From NCBI RefSeq assembly GCF_000373585.1, contig NZ_KB891924.1, positions 1 through 38,542 of the forward strand: 38,542 bases of DNA, in the 5' to 3' direction. Position 1 is the first letter of the stretch. Each line of letters opens with the position of its first letter. Below the pieces are notes generated by a model, which worked only from the letters and a program-made list of their open reading frames with translations, was not told where the DNA came from and made no database searches. The position numbers and the translations under genes are program-made. Shown in pieces: positions 7,158 through 14,493 of this stretch. The DNA comes from Streptomyces sp. MspMP-M5. Its GTDB lineage: Bacteria; Actinomycetota; Actinomycetes; Streptomycetales; Streptomycetaceae.

Positions 7158-8771
7158 ATGGATGCTCTCAACCGCGAGCCAGAAGTCACCCGCGACGACA
7201 CCGACGGCGGCCCGCGTCCCGGCCGGGAGGCGGACGTGATCGTCGTCGGCGCCGGCCCGACCGGTCTGCTGCTCGCCGGCGATCTCGCCGAGGCCGGTCT
7301 CGCCGTCACGCTCCTGGAGCGCCGCGACGACACCACCAGCAATCTCAGCCGGGCGCTTGCCGTGCACGCCCGTTCGCTGGAGCAGCTGGACGCCCGCGGG
7401 CTCGCCGACGAACTGGTCACCGGGGGCCACCGCCTCCCCGCCCTCCGGGTGTTCGGGGACGCGGCACTCCCCGCGAACGAGCTCCGCAGCCGCTTCCCCT
7501 TCGTCCTGATAACGCCGCAGTACGAGGTCGAACGGCTGCTGCTGCGCCGCGCCCGGCAGGCCGGCGTCACCTTCCGGTACGGATCCGAGGTGCTGGGCCT
7601 CGATCAGGACGGTGACGGTGTGACGGTGCACTTCCGTGCGGTCGAGGAGGCGGCGGAGGGGGCGGCCGAAGGCGTCCGGAGCCTGCGCGCCGCGTATGCG
7701 GTCGGCACCGACGGTGCCCGCAGTGCGGTGCGCGAGGCGATCGGGCTGCCGTTCCCCGGCAAGGCGGTCATCCGGTCCGTCGTCCTCGCCGACGTCCGGC
7801 TGGCCCAGGAACCCGAGTCGCCGTTCACGCTCAGCGCCGAGGGTGACTCCTTCGCGCTGATCGGCTCGTTCGGCGACGGCTGGTATCGCGTCATCGGCTG
7901 GAACCGCCATGCCCAGGCCGCCGACGACGCCCCCATCGATCTCGGCGAGGTCCGCGAGGTCACCCGCCTCGCCTTCGGCACCGACTTCGGCATGCACGAC
8001 GCCCGGTGGATCTCGCGCTTCCGCAGCGACGAGCGGCAGGCACCCGCCTACCGCGTCGGCCGGGTCTTCCTCGCCGGCGACGCCGCACACGTCCACTCCC
8101 CGGCCGGCGGCCAGGGGATGAACGCGGGCCTCCAGGACGCGGCCAACCTCGGCTGGAAGCTGGCGGCGGTGGTCAAGGGCCACTCCCCCGACGGCCTGCT
8201 GGACAGCTATCAGGACGAGCGCCATCCGGTCGGCAAGGCGGTGCTGCGCAGCAGCGGCGCCATCCTCAGGTTTGCGCTGGTGACCTCCGGGCCGGGCCGG
8301 GCACTGCGCGGCCTCGGCGTTCGGCTCCTGACGCGGGTGCGGCCGCTGTCCCGGCGCGCCATAGGCCGAGTCTCCGGTATGGACATCGCCTATCCGGCCG
8401 GGCGGGGCGCCCATCGGCTGGCCGGCCGGCGCGCCCCCGACATCCGCCTCGCGGGCGGCGGACGGCTCTACGAGCTGCTCCGGAAGGGGAGGTTCGTCCT
8501 GATCACCCCCGAGGACGAGCTGCCGCCGGAGCTGCCGGAGGGCGCCCGCCCGGCGGCCGCGCCCGATCGGGTCGTCACCGCATCCTGGGCGAGCGGACGG
8601 CGGACGGCCCTCCTGGTGCGCCCCGACGGCTATATCGCCTGGGCCACCGATGCCACCGTCCCCGCCGAGCGTGCCGAGGCGCTCCGCGCCGCCGTCATCC
8701 ACTGGACCGGCACTCCGGCCAGCCCTGCCCCTGCCTCTCGGGAGCCGGTGCGCCCTTCCGCACAGATATGA
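7158..8771 (+). CDS. FAD-dependent monooxygenase (aromatic hydroxylase, PheA/TfdB type)
   Basis: A 537-residue group A flavoprotein hydroxylase. The FAD motif GAGPTGLLLAGDLAEAG is near residue 33, the DG motif is in GTDGARSAVREAIG, and the GD motif is in FLAGDAAHVHSPAGGQGMN; the C-terminal part resembles the thioredoxin-like domain of the phenol and rifampicin hydroxylases. It would use NAD(P)H and oxygen to hydroxylate an aromatic substrate, unknown here. I chose the ATG at 7158 because AGGAGG lies 8-9 bases upstream; an upstream frame start would overlap the operators. With the divergent TetR gene it looks like an inducible detoxification or catabolic unit. Confidence 0.92.
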   Translation: MDALNREPEVTRDDTDGGPRPGREADVIVVGAGPTGLLLAGDLAEAGLAVTLLERRDDTTSNLSRALAVHARSLEQLDARGLADELVTGGHRLPALRVFGDAALPANELRSRFPFVLITPQYEVERLLLRRARQAGVTFRYGSEVLGLDQDGDGVTVHFRAVEEAAEGAAEGVRSLRAAYAVGTDGARSAVREAIGLPFPGKAVIRSVVLADVRLAQEPESPFTLSAEGDSFALIGSFGDGWYRVIGWNRHAQAADDAPIDLGEVREVTRLAFGTDFGMHDARWISRFRSDERQAPAYRVGRVFLAGDAAHVHSPAGGQGMNAGLQDAANLGWKLAAVVKGHSPDGLLDSYQDERHPVGKAVLRSSGAILRFALVTSGPGRALRGLGVRLLTRVRPLSRRAIGRVSGMDIAYPAGRGAHRLAGRRAPDIRLAGGGRLYELLRKGRFVLITPEDELPPELPEGARPAAAPDRVVTASWASGRRTALLVRPDGYIAWATDATVPAERAEALRAAVIHWTGTPASPAPASREPVRPSAQI

Positions 8772-8985
8772 ACCGCCGGTGGCCGGTGCCGGCCGCGCCA
8801 GCCGCCGGCAACGGCCGACCGTCACCGGCCCGGCCCCGACCACCCATCACCGCCACCTGGCACCCGCCACCGGCTCCCGTCGGCGGTCGGCCCCCGGCGG
8901 CCGGGCAGCCGGGCTCCGTGACCCGGCCACCCCTCGGCGTCCCCTGGCCTAGCTCGCCCCGGTCTGCCTCCTTACGCTGAGCGGC

Positions 8986-9321
8986 ATGCTCATCGCCCGT
9001 TCCGCAGTTCTGTTCATCGTCGCCGCGCTCTTCGAGATCGGCGGTGCGTGGCTGGTGTGGCAAGGGGTGCGGGAGCACCGGGGGTGGGCGTGGATCGGCG
9101 CCGGGGTGGTGGCCCTGGGGATCTACGGCTTCGTCGCGACGCTCCAGCCGGACGCCCACTTCGGCCGGATCCTCGCCGCGTACGGCGGGGTGTTCGTCGC
9201 GGGATCGCTGGCCTGGGGCATGGTCGCGGACGGCTACCGCCCCGACCGCTGGGACGTCCTCGGCGCGCTGATCTGCCTGGCCGGCATGGGCGTGATCATG
9301 TACGCCCCGCGCGGCCGCTGA
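8986..9321 (+). CDS. YnfA family (UPF0060) integral membrane protein
   Basis: A 111-residue protein with four hydrophobic helices: SAVLFIVAALFEIGGAWLVW, WIGAGVVALGIYGFVATL, a segment around GVFVAGSLAWGMV, and VLGALICLAGMGVIMY. The pattern FEIGGAWLVWQ...YGFVATLQ...FGRILAAYGGVFV is typical of the YnfA/UPF0060 family, small SMR-like inner membrane proteins. The function is not firmly established; some members are reported as efflux proteins. There is no Shine-Dalgarno sequence before the ATG, and TACGCT ends 7 bases upstream. It lies 214 bases after the monooxygenase. Confidence 0.9.
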   Translation: MLIARSAVLFIVAALFEIGGAWLVWQGVREHRGWAWIGAGVVALGIYGFVATLQPDAHFGRILAAYGGVFVAGSLAWGMVADGYRPDRWDVLGALICLAGMGVIMYAPRGR

Positions 9322-9535
9322 GGCCCGACCGGCCTTGGGCCGACCCCGGCCCCGGCCACTCACCCGATCCCCCTCACCCCACGCCCATACCCCACATCCC
9401 ACACCCCTCACTGCTCACCCTCACCGCTCACCCGTCGGCCCTCACCCCGCGACCGGTTGGCCCGGCGCCCCTCCGGCCGCCAACTCGCCGCCCTCCCTTG
9501 CATATCCTGGCCGCACACGCACCACCCGCAACACT

Positions 9536-9702
9536 CGCACCACCGCTCAGGAACCGCACCAGATTCGTGAACCGCACAGAGTTCATGAACCACACCAGGT
9601 TTACGAACCACGTCGGATTCACGAGAACGACACCGCGGTTCACGAACGACACCGCGGTTCTCGAGCTGCATCACGGCTCACGAGCCGTACCACGGCTCAC
9701 TG
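9536..9702. repeat. Degenerate 18-19 bp tandem repeat array upstream of an SDR gene
   Basis: Nine head-to-tail units fill this stretch, starting at 9536, 9555, 9573, 9591, 9609, 9627, 9646, 9665 and 9684. The unit pattern is roughly CGCACCRGRTTCACGAAC; the first and last four units are 19 bases long and the others 18. Many units contain a small palindrome of the type TTCRYGAA, best as GTTCATGAAC at 9581-9590. The array ends 32 bases before the SDR start codon. The 9322-9535 stretch before it is C-rich and holds nothing I can identify. Confidence 0.8.
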
Positions 9703-9734
9703 TCCGCACACGCACTGTGTAAAGGGAGCGCACC

Positions 9735-10502
9735 ATGACCGCCGACACCGCCGGCCTCCGTACCGCCGTCGTCACCGGAGCGAGCGGCGGCATCGGCGCC
9801 GCCACCGCCCGCGCGCTGGCCGCCGCCGGCTACCGCGTCGTGCTCACCGCCCGCCGCAAGGACCGCATCGAGGCCCTCGCCGACGAGTTGCCGCACGCCG
9901 AGGCGTGCGCGCTCGACGTCACCGACCGCGCCGCCGTCGACGCCTTCGCGCGCTCCCTCGACCGCTTCCCCTCCGTCGACGTCCTGGTCAACAACGCCGG
10001 CGGCGCGCTGGGCGCGGAGCCCGTCGCCACCGGCGACCCGGCCGACTGGCGGGCGATGTACGAGGTCAACGTGCTCGGCGTGCTCCACATGACACAGGCG
10101 CTGCTGCCCGCGCTGACCGCCTCCGGCGACGGCACCGTCGTCGTCCTCTCGTCCACCGCCGGGCACGCGACGTACGAGGGCGGCGGTGGATATGTCGCCG
10201 CCAAGCACGGCGCCCACGTCATCGCCGAGACGCTCCGCCTGGAGCTGTGCGGCGAGCCGGTACGGGTCATCGAGGTGGCGCCCGGCATGGTCAAGACCGA
10301 GGGGTTCGCGACCACCCGTTTCCGGGGCGACGCCGACAGGGCCGCCAAGGTCTACGAGGGCGTGGACGCGCCGCTCAGCGCGGAGGACGTCGCCGACACC
10401 GTCGCCTGGGCGGTCACCCGTCCCCCGCACGTCAACATCGACCTGCTGGTCGTCCGCCCCCGGGCGCAGGCGTCCAACTCCAAGGTGCACCGCAGCAGTT
10501 GA
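9735..10502 (+). CDS. SDR family NADP-dependent oxidoreductase
   Basis: A 255-residue short-chain dehydrogenase: TGASGGIGAATARALAAAG at the N-terminus, the ARRKDR segment after strand 2 that favours NADP(H), the NNAGG motif, VLSSTAG for the catalytic Ser, and YVAAKHGAHV for Tyr and Lys. The C-terminal HVNIDLLVVRPRAQ resembles the YdfG / 3-hydroxy acid dehydrogenase group, so a small hydroxy acid or serine-like substrate is possible. AAAGGGAG precedes the ATG. It is a single-gene unit with the repeat array in front and a probable terminator behind. Confidence 0.9.
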   Translation: MTADTAGLRTAVVTGASGGIGAATARALAAAGYRVVLTARRKDRIEALADELPHAEACALDVTDRAAVDAFARSLDRFPSVDVLVNNAGGALGAEPVATGDPADWRAMYEVNVLGVLHMTQALLPALTASGDGTVVVLSSTAGHATYEGGGGYVAAKHGAHVIAETLRLELCGEPVRVIEVAPGMVKTEGFATTRFRGDADRAAKVYEGVDAPLSAEDVADTVAWAVTRPPHVNIDLLVVRPRAQASNSKVHRSS

Positions 10503-10521
10503 GACAGGCGGGAGGGGAGGG

Positions 10522-10560
10522 GCGGGGGTGGGAGGAAGGGCCGCCCGTCCCGCCCCCCGC
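10522..10560 (+). terminator. Probable terminator after the SDR gene
   Basis: A G-rich arm (10522-10533) can pair with a C-rich arm (10548-10560), GCGGGGGTGGGA against TCCCGCCCCCCGC, with one bulge, 20 bases after the stop codon. There is no U-tract, which is common in Streptomyces. Confidence 0.4.
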
Positions 10561-10648
10561 AAATGAGGGGGCCGACGTACACCCCCCACCGGGTGTGCGG
10601 GCCCCGCGTCCCGGGACCCGGGACCCGTGCGCCACGACAGTGGTGGGC

Positions 10649-10855
10649 ATGGCAACCACCATCCCGAGATCCGTCCCCGCCGGGCGGCCGGCCCCGCGCC
10701 GCCGTCCGGCCCGGACCGCCCTCTGGCGGGTCCCGCCGGCCGCGATATCGCTGCTGGTCACCGCGCAGGCGGTCAGCGCCTACGTCCCGCCCGACCTGCA
10801 CACCAGCCGGGTCCCGCCGCGCAGCGAGCTGCACTATGTGCTGCTGGTGGCGCAC
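10649..10855 (+). pseudogene. N-terminal remnant of a DUF2306-like membrane protein
   Basis: The frame from ATG 10649 reads MATTIPRSVPAGRPAP, then a hydrophobic segment (WRVPPAAISLLVTAQAVSAY) and PPDLHTSRVPPRSELHYVLLVAH, which resembles the start of DUF2306-type predicted membrane proteins. After residue 69 the similarity stops and the sequence becomes Pro/Arg/Thr-rich with no further membrane helices. The frame then runs on antisense through rtcB without a proper end. I read it as a gene cut short by an internal deletion or rearrangement; a +1 shift at about 10853 gives a Gln/Pro-rich tail that might be the old C-terminus. The family assignment is from memory and tentative. Confidence 0.42.
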
Positions 10856-11019
10856 AGGCCCCCCTGCAGAACGCCCCACAAGACGCCCCTCAGGCCACCC
10901 CGCAGAACCCCGACCGGACACCGCACCCCCACACCACCGGCCCCGGCCACATCACCGGCCCCAGCCGCGACACCTACACCAGCCCCGACACCACAGCCCG
11001 CGACCCGCCCCCTACTCCC

Positions 11020-12213
11020 TCACCCCTTCACACAAACCACCTGCTTGAGCTTGGCGACGACCTCGACGAGGTCCCGCTGCTGCTCCATGACCCGCTCGAT
11101 CGGCTTGTACGCGCCGGGGATCTCGTCGACGACCCCGGAGTCCTTGCGGCACTCCACACCCCGCGTCTGCTCCTCCAGGTCGCGCGTGGAGAAGCGCTTC
11201 TTCGCGGCGTTCCGGCTCATCTTGCGGCCGGCGCCGTGCGAGGCGGAGTTGAAGGACGCCGCGTTCCCCAGGCCCCGGACGATGTACGAGCCGGTGCCCA
11301 TCGAGCCCGGGATGATCCCGTACTCGCCGCTGCCGGCGCGGATCGCGCCCTTGCGGGTCACCAGCAGCTCCATGCCGTCGTAGGTCTCCTCCGCCACGTA
11401 GTTGTGGTGGCAGGAGATCACCGGCTCGAAGGCCGGCCGGGCCTTGCGGAACTCCTTGCGGACGACGTCCTGGAACAGGGCCATCATCACCTCACGATTG
11501 TGCCGCGCGTACTCCTGCGCCCAGAACAGGTCGTTGCGGTACGCCGCCATCTGCGGGGTGTCCGCGACGAAGACGGCGAGGTCGCGGTCGACCAGCCCCT
11601 GGTTGTGCGGGAGCTTGCGGGCCTGCTCGATGTGGTACTCGGCGAGCTCCTTGCCGATGTTGCGGGAGCCGGAGTGCAGCATCAGCCAGACCGCGCCGGT
11701 CTCGTCGAGGCAGACCTCGATGAAGTGGTTGCCGGACCCCAGCGAGCCCATCTGCTTGGCGGCCCGCTCGTGACGGAACCTGACCGCCTCGGCGACGCCG
11801 TCGAAGCGGCCCCAGAAGTCGTCCCAGCCCGCGGCGGGGAAGCCGTGCATCCGGCGCGGGTCCACCGGGTCGTCGTGCATCCCCCGGCCCACCGGGATCG
11901 TCTGCTCGATCCGGGAGCGCAGCCGGGAGAGGTCGCCGGGCAGGTCGTTCGCGGTGAGCGAGGTGCGGACCGCGCTCATTCCGCAGCCGATGTCCACGCC
12001 GACCGCGGCCGGGCAGACGGCGCCGTGCATCGCGATGACCGAACCGACCGTGGCCCCCTTGCCGAAATGCACGTCCGGCATCACGGCCAGGCCCTTGATC
12101 CACGGTAGCGTGGCGACGTTGCGCAGCTGCTGCATGGCGACGCCCTCGACCGTGGCCGGGTCGGTCCACATCCGGATCGGCACCTGGGCACCGGGCACTT
12201 CGGTGTACGACAT
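11020..12213 (-). CDS. rtcB: RtcB family RNA-splicing ligase
   Basis: A 397-residue GTP- and manganese-dependent RNA ligase that joins 2',3'-cyclic phosphate (or 3'-phosphate) ends to 5'-OH ends. Visible signatures: MPDVHFGKGATVGSVIAM, VGVDIGCGMSAVRT with the metal-binding Cys, LGSGNHFIEV, LMLHSGSRNIGK, SCHHNY, and the guanylylated His in SASHGAGRKMSR near residue 328. The ATG at 12213 follows GGGGGAAAG. No archease or 2'-phosphotransferase gene is adjacent. It may act in RNA repair or tRNA maintenance. It is divergent from the DUF3558 gene. Confidence 0.95.
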   Translation of the reverse strand: MSYTEVPGAQVPIRMWTDPATVEGVAMQQLRNVATLPWIKGLAVMPDVHFGKGATVGSVIAMHGAVCPAAVGVDIGCGMSAVRTSLTANDLPGDLSRLRSRIEQTIPVGRGMHDDPVDPRRMHGFPAAGWDDFWGRFDGVAEAVRFRHERAAKQMGSLGSGNHFIEVCLDETGAVWLMLHSGSRNIGKELAEYHIEQARKLPHNQGLVDRDLAVFVADTPQMAAYRNDLFWAQEYARHNREVMMALFQDVVRKEFRKARPAFEPVISCHHNYVAEETYDGMELLVTRKGAIRAGSGEYGIIPGSMGTGSYIVRGLGNAASFNSASHGAGRKMSRNAAKKRFSTRDLEEQTRGVECRKDSGVVDEIPGAYKPIERVMEQQRDLVEVVAKLKQVVCVKG

Positions 12214-12375
12214 AGCTGACTCTTTCCCCCGGAAAGCAGAAAAACGCAAAAGGCGGACAATACGCCTGATGTTGGACGGCGAACCGGCGTTCACCTCACG
12301 ACGTGCGGTACACATTGTCTCCATCGGCCGCCACTCGGCGGCAACCGCATTTCCGCAGGGAAGGAGCCGCGAACG

Positions 12376-13296
12376 ATGCCGCGCAAGTCGTTCGTACCGG
12401 GTGCCGCGCTGCTGGTCACCGCGGCCCTGGCCGCCGGTCTCACCGGCTGCTCCGGCGGTTCCGCCTCCGGCACCGGCGGCATCGACGGCAAGAACGGCGG
12501 CACCACCGCCGCCAGCCCTTCCGGCCAGCCCGGCCGCTATCAGACCCTGCCGGAAGCCTGCGGCCTGCCGTCCCGCGGCACCCTCCGCGACATGCTGCCC
12601 GGCGACGGGCAGCCGCTGCCGCAGGCGGACGCACAGAAGATCTTCGGCGGCCGGGCCGATGTCACCTACGACACCGACCGCCGGGTGGGCTGCCAGTGGA
12701 CGCGGGAGACCTCGGCGGGCACCCGCCACCTCACGCTCGACATCCAGCGCGTGGTCTCGTACGACGCCGCGGTCAGCGACGACGACCGGGCGCAGGAGAT
12801 CTACCTCGGCAAGGAGCGGGCCGCCAAGATCCCGTCCGCGGGCTCCGGCACGCCCTCGGCGCCGCCCAGCCCGAAGGACCAGCCCAAGGACCAGCCGACC
12901 GGGCAGCCGAAGCCGAAGGGCGGTGCCACGGACGCCGGCGGCGGCAAGGACGCGGGCGACGGCGGGAAGAGGGCGGACGGCACGGCCGGCAGCCCGTCGG
13001 CCACCCCGTCGGCGCCCTCCGCGTCGCCCTCCGACCCCGAGACGGGTGCCGAAAGCCCGCTCACCCCGCGCGTCCTGGACGGCCTGGGCGACGCGGCCTT
13101 CCTCAATGACCAGTTGATCACCACCGACTCCGGGGTGCACCGCGATGTCACTGTGGTCTTTCGCACGTCGAACGTCATCGTGACGCTCGTCTACGACCAG
13201 TGGTCCGCGGACAAGACGCGGCTGCCGGAAAGCCAGGAACTGCAGGACAAGGCCCGTTCCCTGGCCGGCGAACTCGCCGACAGCCTCAGCGAATAG
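12376..13296 (+). CDS. DUF3558 family lipoprotein (long form)
   Basis: A 306-residue exported lipoprotein. The signal peptide MPRKSFVPGAALLVTAALAAGLTGC ends in the lipobox LTGC. The two halves of the DUF3558 domain are recognisable: LPEACGLPSRGTLRDMLPG and VGCQWTRET (paired Cys), then FLNDQLITTDSG and VTVVFRTSNVIVTLVYDQW at the end. Between them lies a Pro/Ser/Lys/Gly-rich linker of about 80 residues (150-230), absent from its neighbour at 13504. The role of the family is unknown; it is cell-surface and specific to actinomycetes. AAGGAG precedes the ATG. The gene is a paralogue of the next one. Confidence 0.88.
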   Translation: MPRKSFVPGAALLVTAALAAGLTGCSGGSASGTGGIDGKNGGTTAASPSGQPGRYQTLPEACGLPSRGTLRDMLPGDGQPLPQADAQKIFGGRADVTYDTDRRVGCQWTRETSAGTRHLTLDIQRVVSYDAAVSDDDRAQEIYLGKERAAKIPSAGSGTPSAPPSPKDQPKDQPTGQPKPKGGATDAGGGKDAGDGGKRADGTAGSPSATPSAPSASPSDPETGAESPLTPRVLDGLGDAAFLNDQLITTDSGVHRDVTVVFRTSNVIVTLVYDQWSADKTRLPESQELQDKARSLAGELADSLSE

Positions 13297-13503
13297 CCCC
13301 ATACGGACAGAAAGCCCCGAAGGCGAACTTCGCCCCAGAAACGCCCGATTCGCCCTGCCGCTCGGTCGCCGCGAACCGGTCCCCCGCCTCGCTCCGCCGC
13401 GTACCGTGCCCTAGGACCCGCCCCGACCGGGAGCCGGGCCGCCCGTGCCGCCCGTTGCACAAGGGTCCGCAACGACTCGACGACGACGAACAGCGAAGGA
13501 ACC

Positions 13504-14220
13504 ATGCACCGATCAGCCAAGCGACTCGCCGGCCTCCTCACCTGCGCAGCAGTGCCGATGCTGCTCGTCGCCGGGTGCTCCGGCTCGGACGGCAAGAGCT
13601 CCGGTGACAGCACTCCCTCCGGCTCGTCCAGCGCCGCCGGCAGCACCCCGACGCCGACCGTCGCCGCCGCGAAGTTCAAGAAGCTCCCGAACCCCTGCGA
13701 GGCGTTCTCCAAGGGCACCCTCGACAAGCTGCTGCCCAAGGTGAAGGACGCCGCCGGCCAGCAGGGCAAGTCCACCGACCCGACCGTCCGCGGCGCCTGC
13801 TCCTGGAGCAGCTCGGACGACCAGGGCGTGGACGGCACCCAGTTCCGCTGGCTGGACGTCGCCTTCCAGCGCTACGCCTCCGACCCGGCCCTCGGCTCGG
13901 GCGAGAAGCGCGCCACGGACTTCTACACGCAGCAGATCAACGACGCCAAGGCCACCCAGGGCGCCAAGAAGGTCGCCGCCGTGCCGACCGCGGGCACCGG
14001 CGACGCGGCCACCGCCGTCACCTACGACATCGCGAAAGAGGACAACGACTTCAAGAACACGACGATCGTGGTCCGCACCGCCAACATCGTCATCACCGTG
14101 AACTACAACGGCGCGGGCATGGCCGGCGCCGACGCCCCCAACGGCAACGACCTCCTCAAGGCCGCCCAGGCCGCCACCAAGGAAGCCGTCGCCGCCGTGG
14201 CCAAGGCCAACCAGGGCTGA
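13504..14220 (+). CDS. DUF3558 family lipoprotein (short form)
   Basis: A 238-residue lipoprotein with signal peptide and lipobox (PMLLVAGC), then a Ser/Gly/Thr-rich spacer and the DUF3558 domain: LPNPCEAFSKGTLDKLLPKV, GACSWSSSD, and the terminal NTTIVVRTANIVITVNYNGAG. It shares domain order and the closing VVxRTxNxxxTxxY segment with the upstream lipoprotein, so the two look like a tandem duplication, with the shorter one nearer the usual domain length. GAAGGA lies 6 bases before the ATG. The 207 bases before it contain TAGGAC (about 13411), a possible -10, suggesting its own promoter. Confidence 0.88.
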   Translation: MHRSAKRLAGLLTCAAVPMLLVAGCSGSDGKSSGDSTPSGSSSAAGSTPTPTVAAAKFKKLPNPCEAFSKGTLDKLLPKVKDAAGQQGKSTDPTVRGACSWSSSDDQGVDGTQFRWLDVAFQRYASDPALGSGEKRATDFYTQQINDAKATQGAKKVAAVPTAGTGDAATAVTYDIAKEDNDFKNTTIVVRTANIVITVNYNGAGMAGADAPNGNDLLKAAQAATKEAVAAVAKANQG

Positions 14221-14235
14221 CCCGACCCTCCGCGG

Positions 14236-14263
14236 CCCTCCCCGGCGGAACCGTCGGGGAGGG
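14236..14263. terminator. Bidirectional terminator hairpin
   Basis: A perfect 9-bp stem, CCCTCCCCG (14236-14244) with CGGGGAGGG (14255-14263), starts 16 bases after the lipoprotein stop codon. It can serve the lipoprotein gene on the plus strand and transcripts from lysS on the minus strand. Confidence 0.65.
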
Positions 14264-14268
14264 ACCCG

Positions 14269-14367
14269 TCAGGAGGAGCACTCCTCGCGCGCGGAACTCT
14301 GCTGTTCCAGCTGGAGTTCGCGCTTGCGCTGCTCCTCCTTCAGCCGCTCGACGAAGCGCGCGAACAT
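14269..14367 (-). CDS. Small charged ORF downstream of lysS (uncertain)
   Basis: From ATG 14367 the frame encodes 32 residues, MFARFVERLKEEQRKRELQ and onward to CSS, strongly helical and charged. The same frame is open upstream to the lysS stop codon at 14494 and has coding-like third positions from about 14420, but contains no ATG, GTG or TTG before 14367. The gene could start at a non-standard codon, be a C-terminal remnant, or be spurious. Confidence 0.3.
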   Translation of the reverse strand: MFARFVERLKEEQRKRELQLEQQSSAREECSS

Positions 14368-14399
14368 CCTCGGCCGGTCCTGCTCCGACAGCGGCTGCG

Positions 14400-14443
14400 A
14401 CGGGTCCGGCCCCGGGAACCCTCGTCCCCGGGGCCGGACCCGT
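14400..14443. terminator. Very stable hairpin between lysS and the small ORF
   Basis: A perfect 17-bp inverted repeat, 14400-14416 with 14427-14443 (core GGGTCCGGCCCCGGG), with a 10-base loop, begins 51 bases after the lysS stop codon. There is no U-tract. It is most simply the lysS terminator or an RNA-stabilising 3' structure. Confidence 0.65.
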
Positions 14444-14493
14444 ATCCGCTCTCGGGCGGGAGCAGCCCCGCCGGGCGTGGGCCGCTCAGCCGT

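Larger units (their letters stand above)
10503..11019. other. Intergenic region with hairpins and a decayed gene start
   Basis: After the SDR terminator there is a two-part hairpin at 10569-10606 (GGGGCC/GGCCCC outside, ACACCC/GGGTGT inside), then a remnant of a membrane-protein gene (10649-10855). The last 160 bases are extremely C-rich and repetitive, and in one frame would encode a Gln/Pro-rich tail. The rtcB gene ends at 11020 on the other strand. Confidence 0.55.

Noticed and set aside
9536..9702. CRISPR array
   Set aside because: The 18-19 bp units are directly adjacent and degenerate, with no unique spacers, and no cas genes are present.
9335..11383. Long plus-strand frame through the SDR gene and into rtcB
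   Set aside because: It is a frame-shifted shadow of the SDR and antisense to rtcB; only the short part at 10649-10855 resembles a protein.
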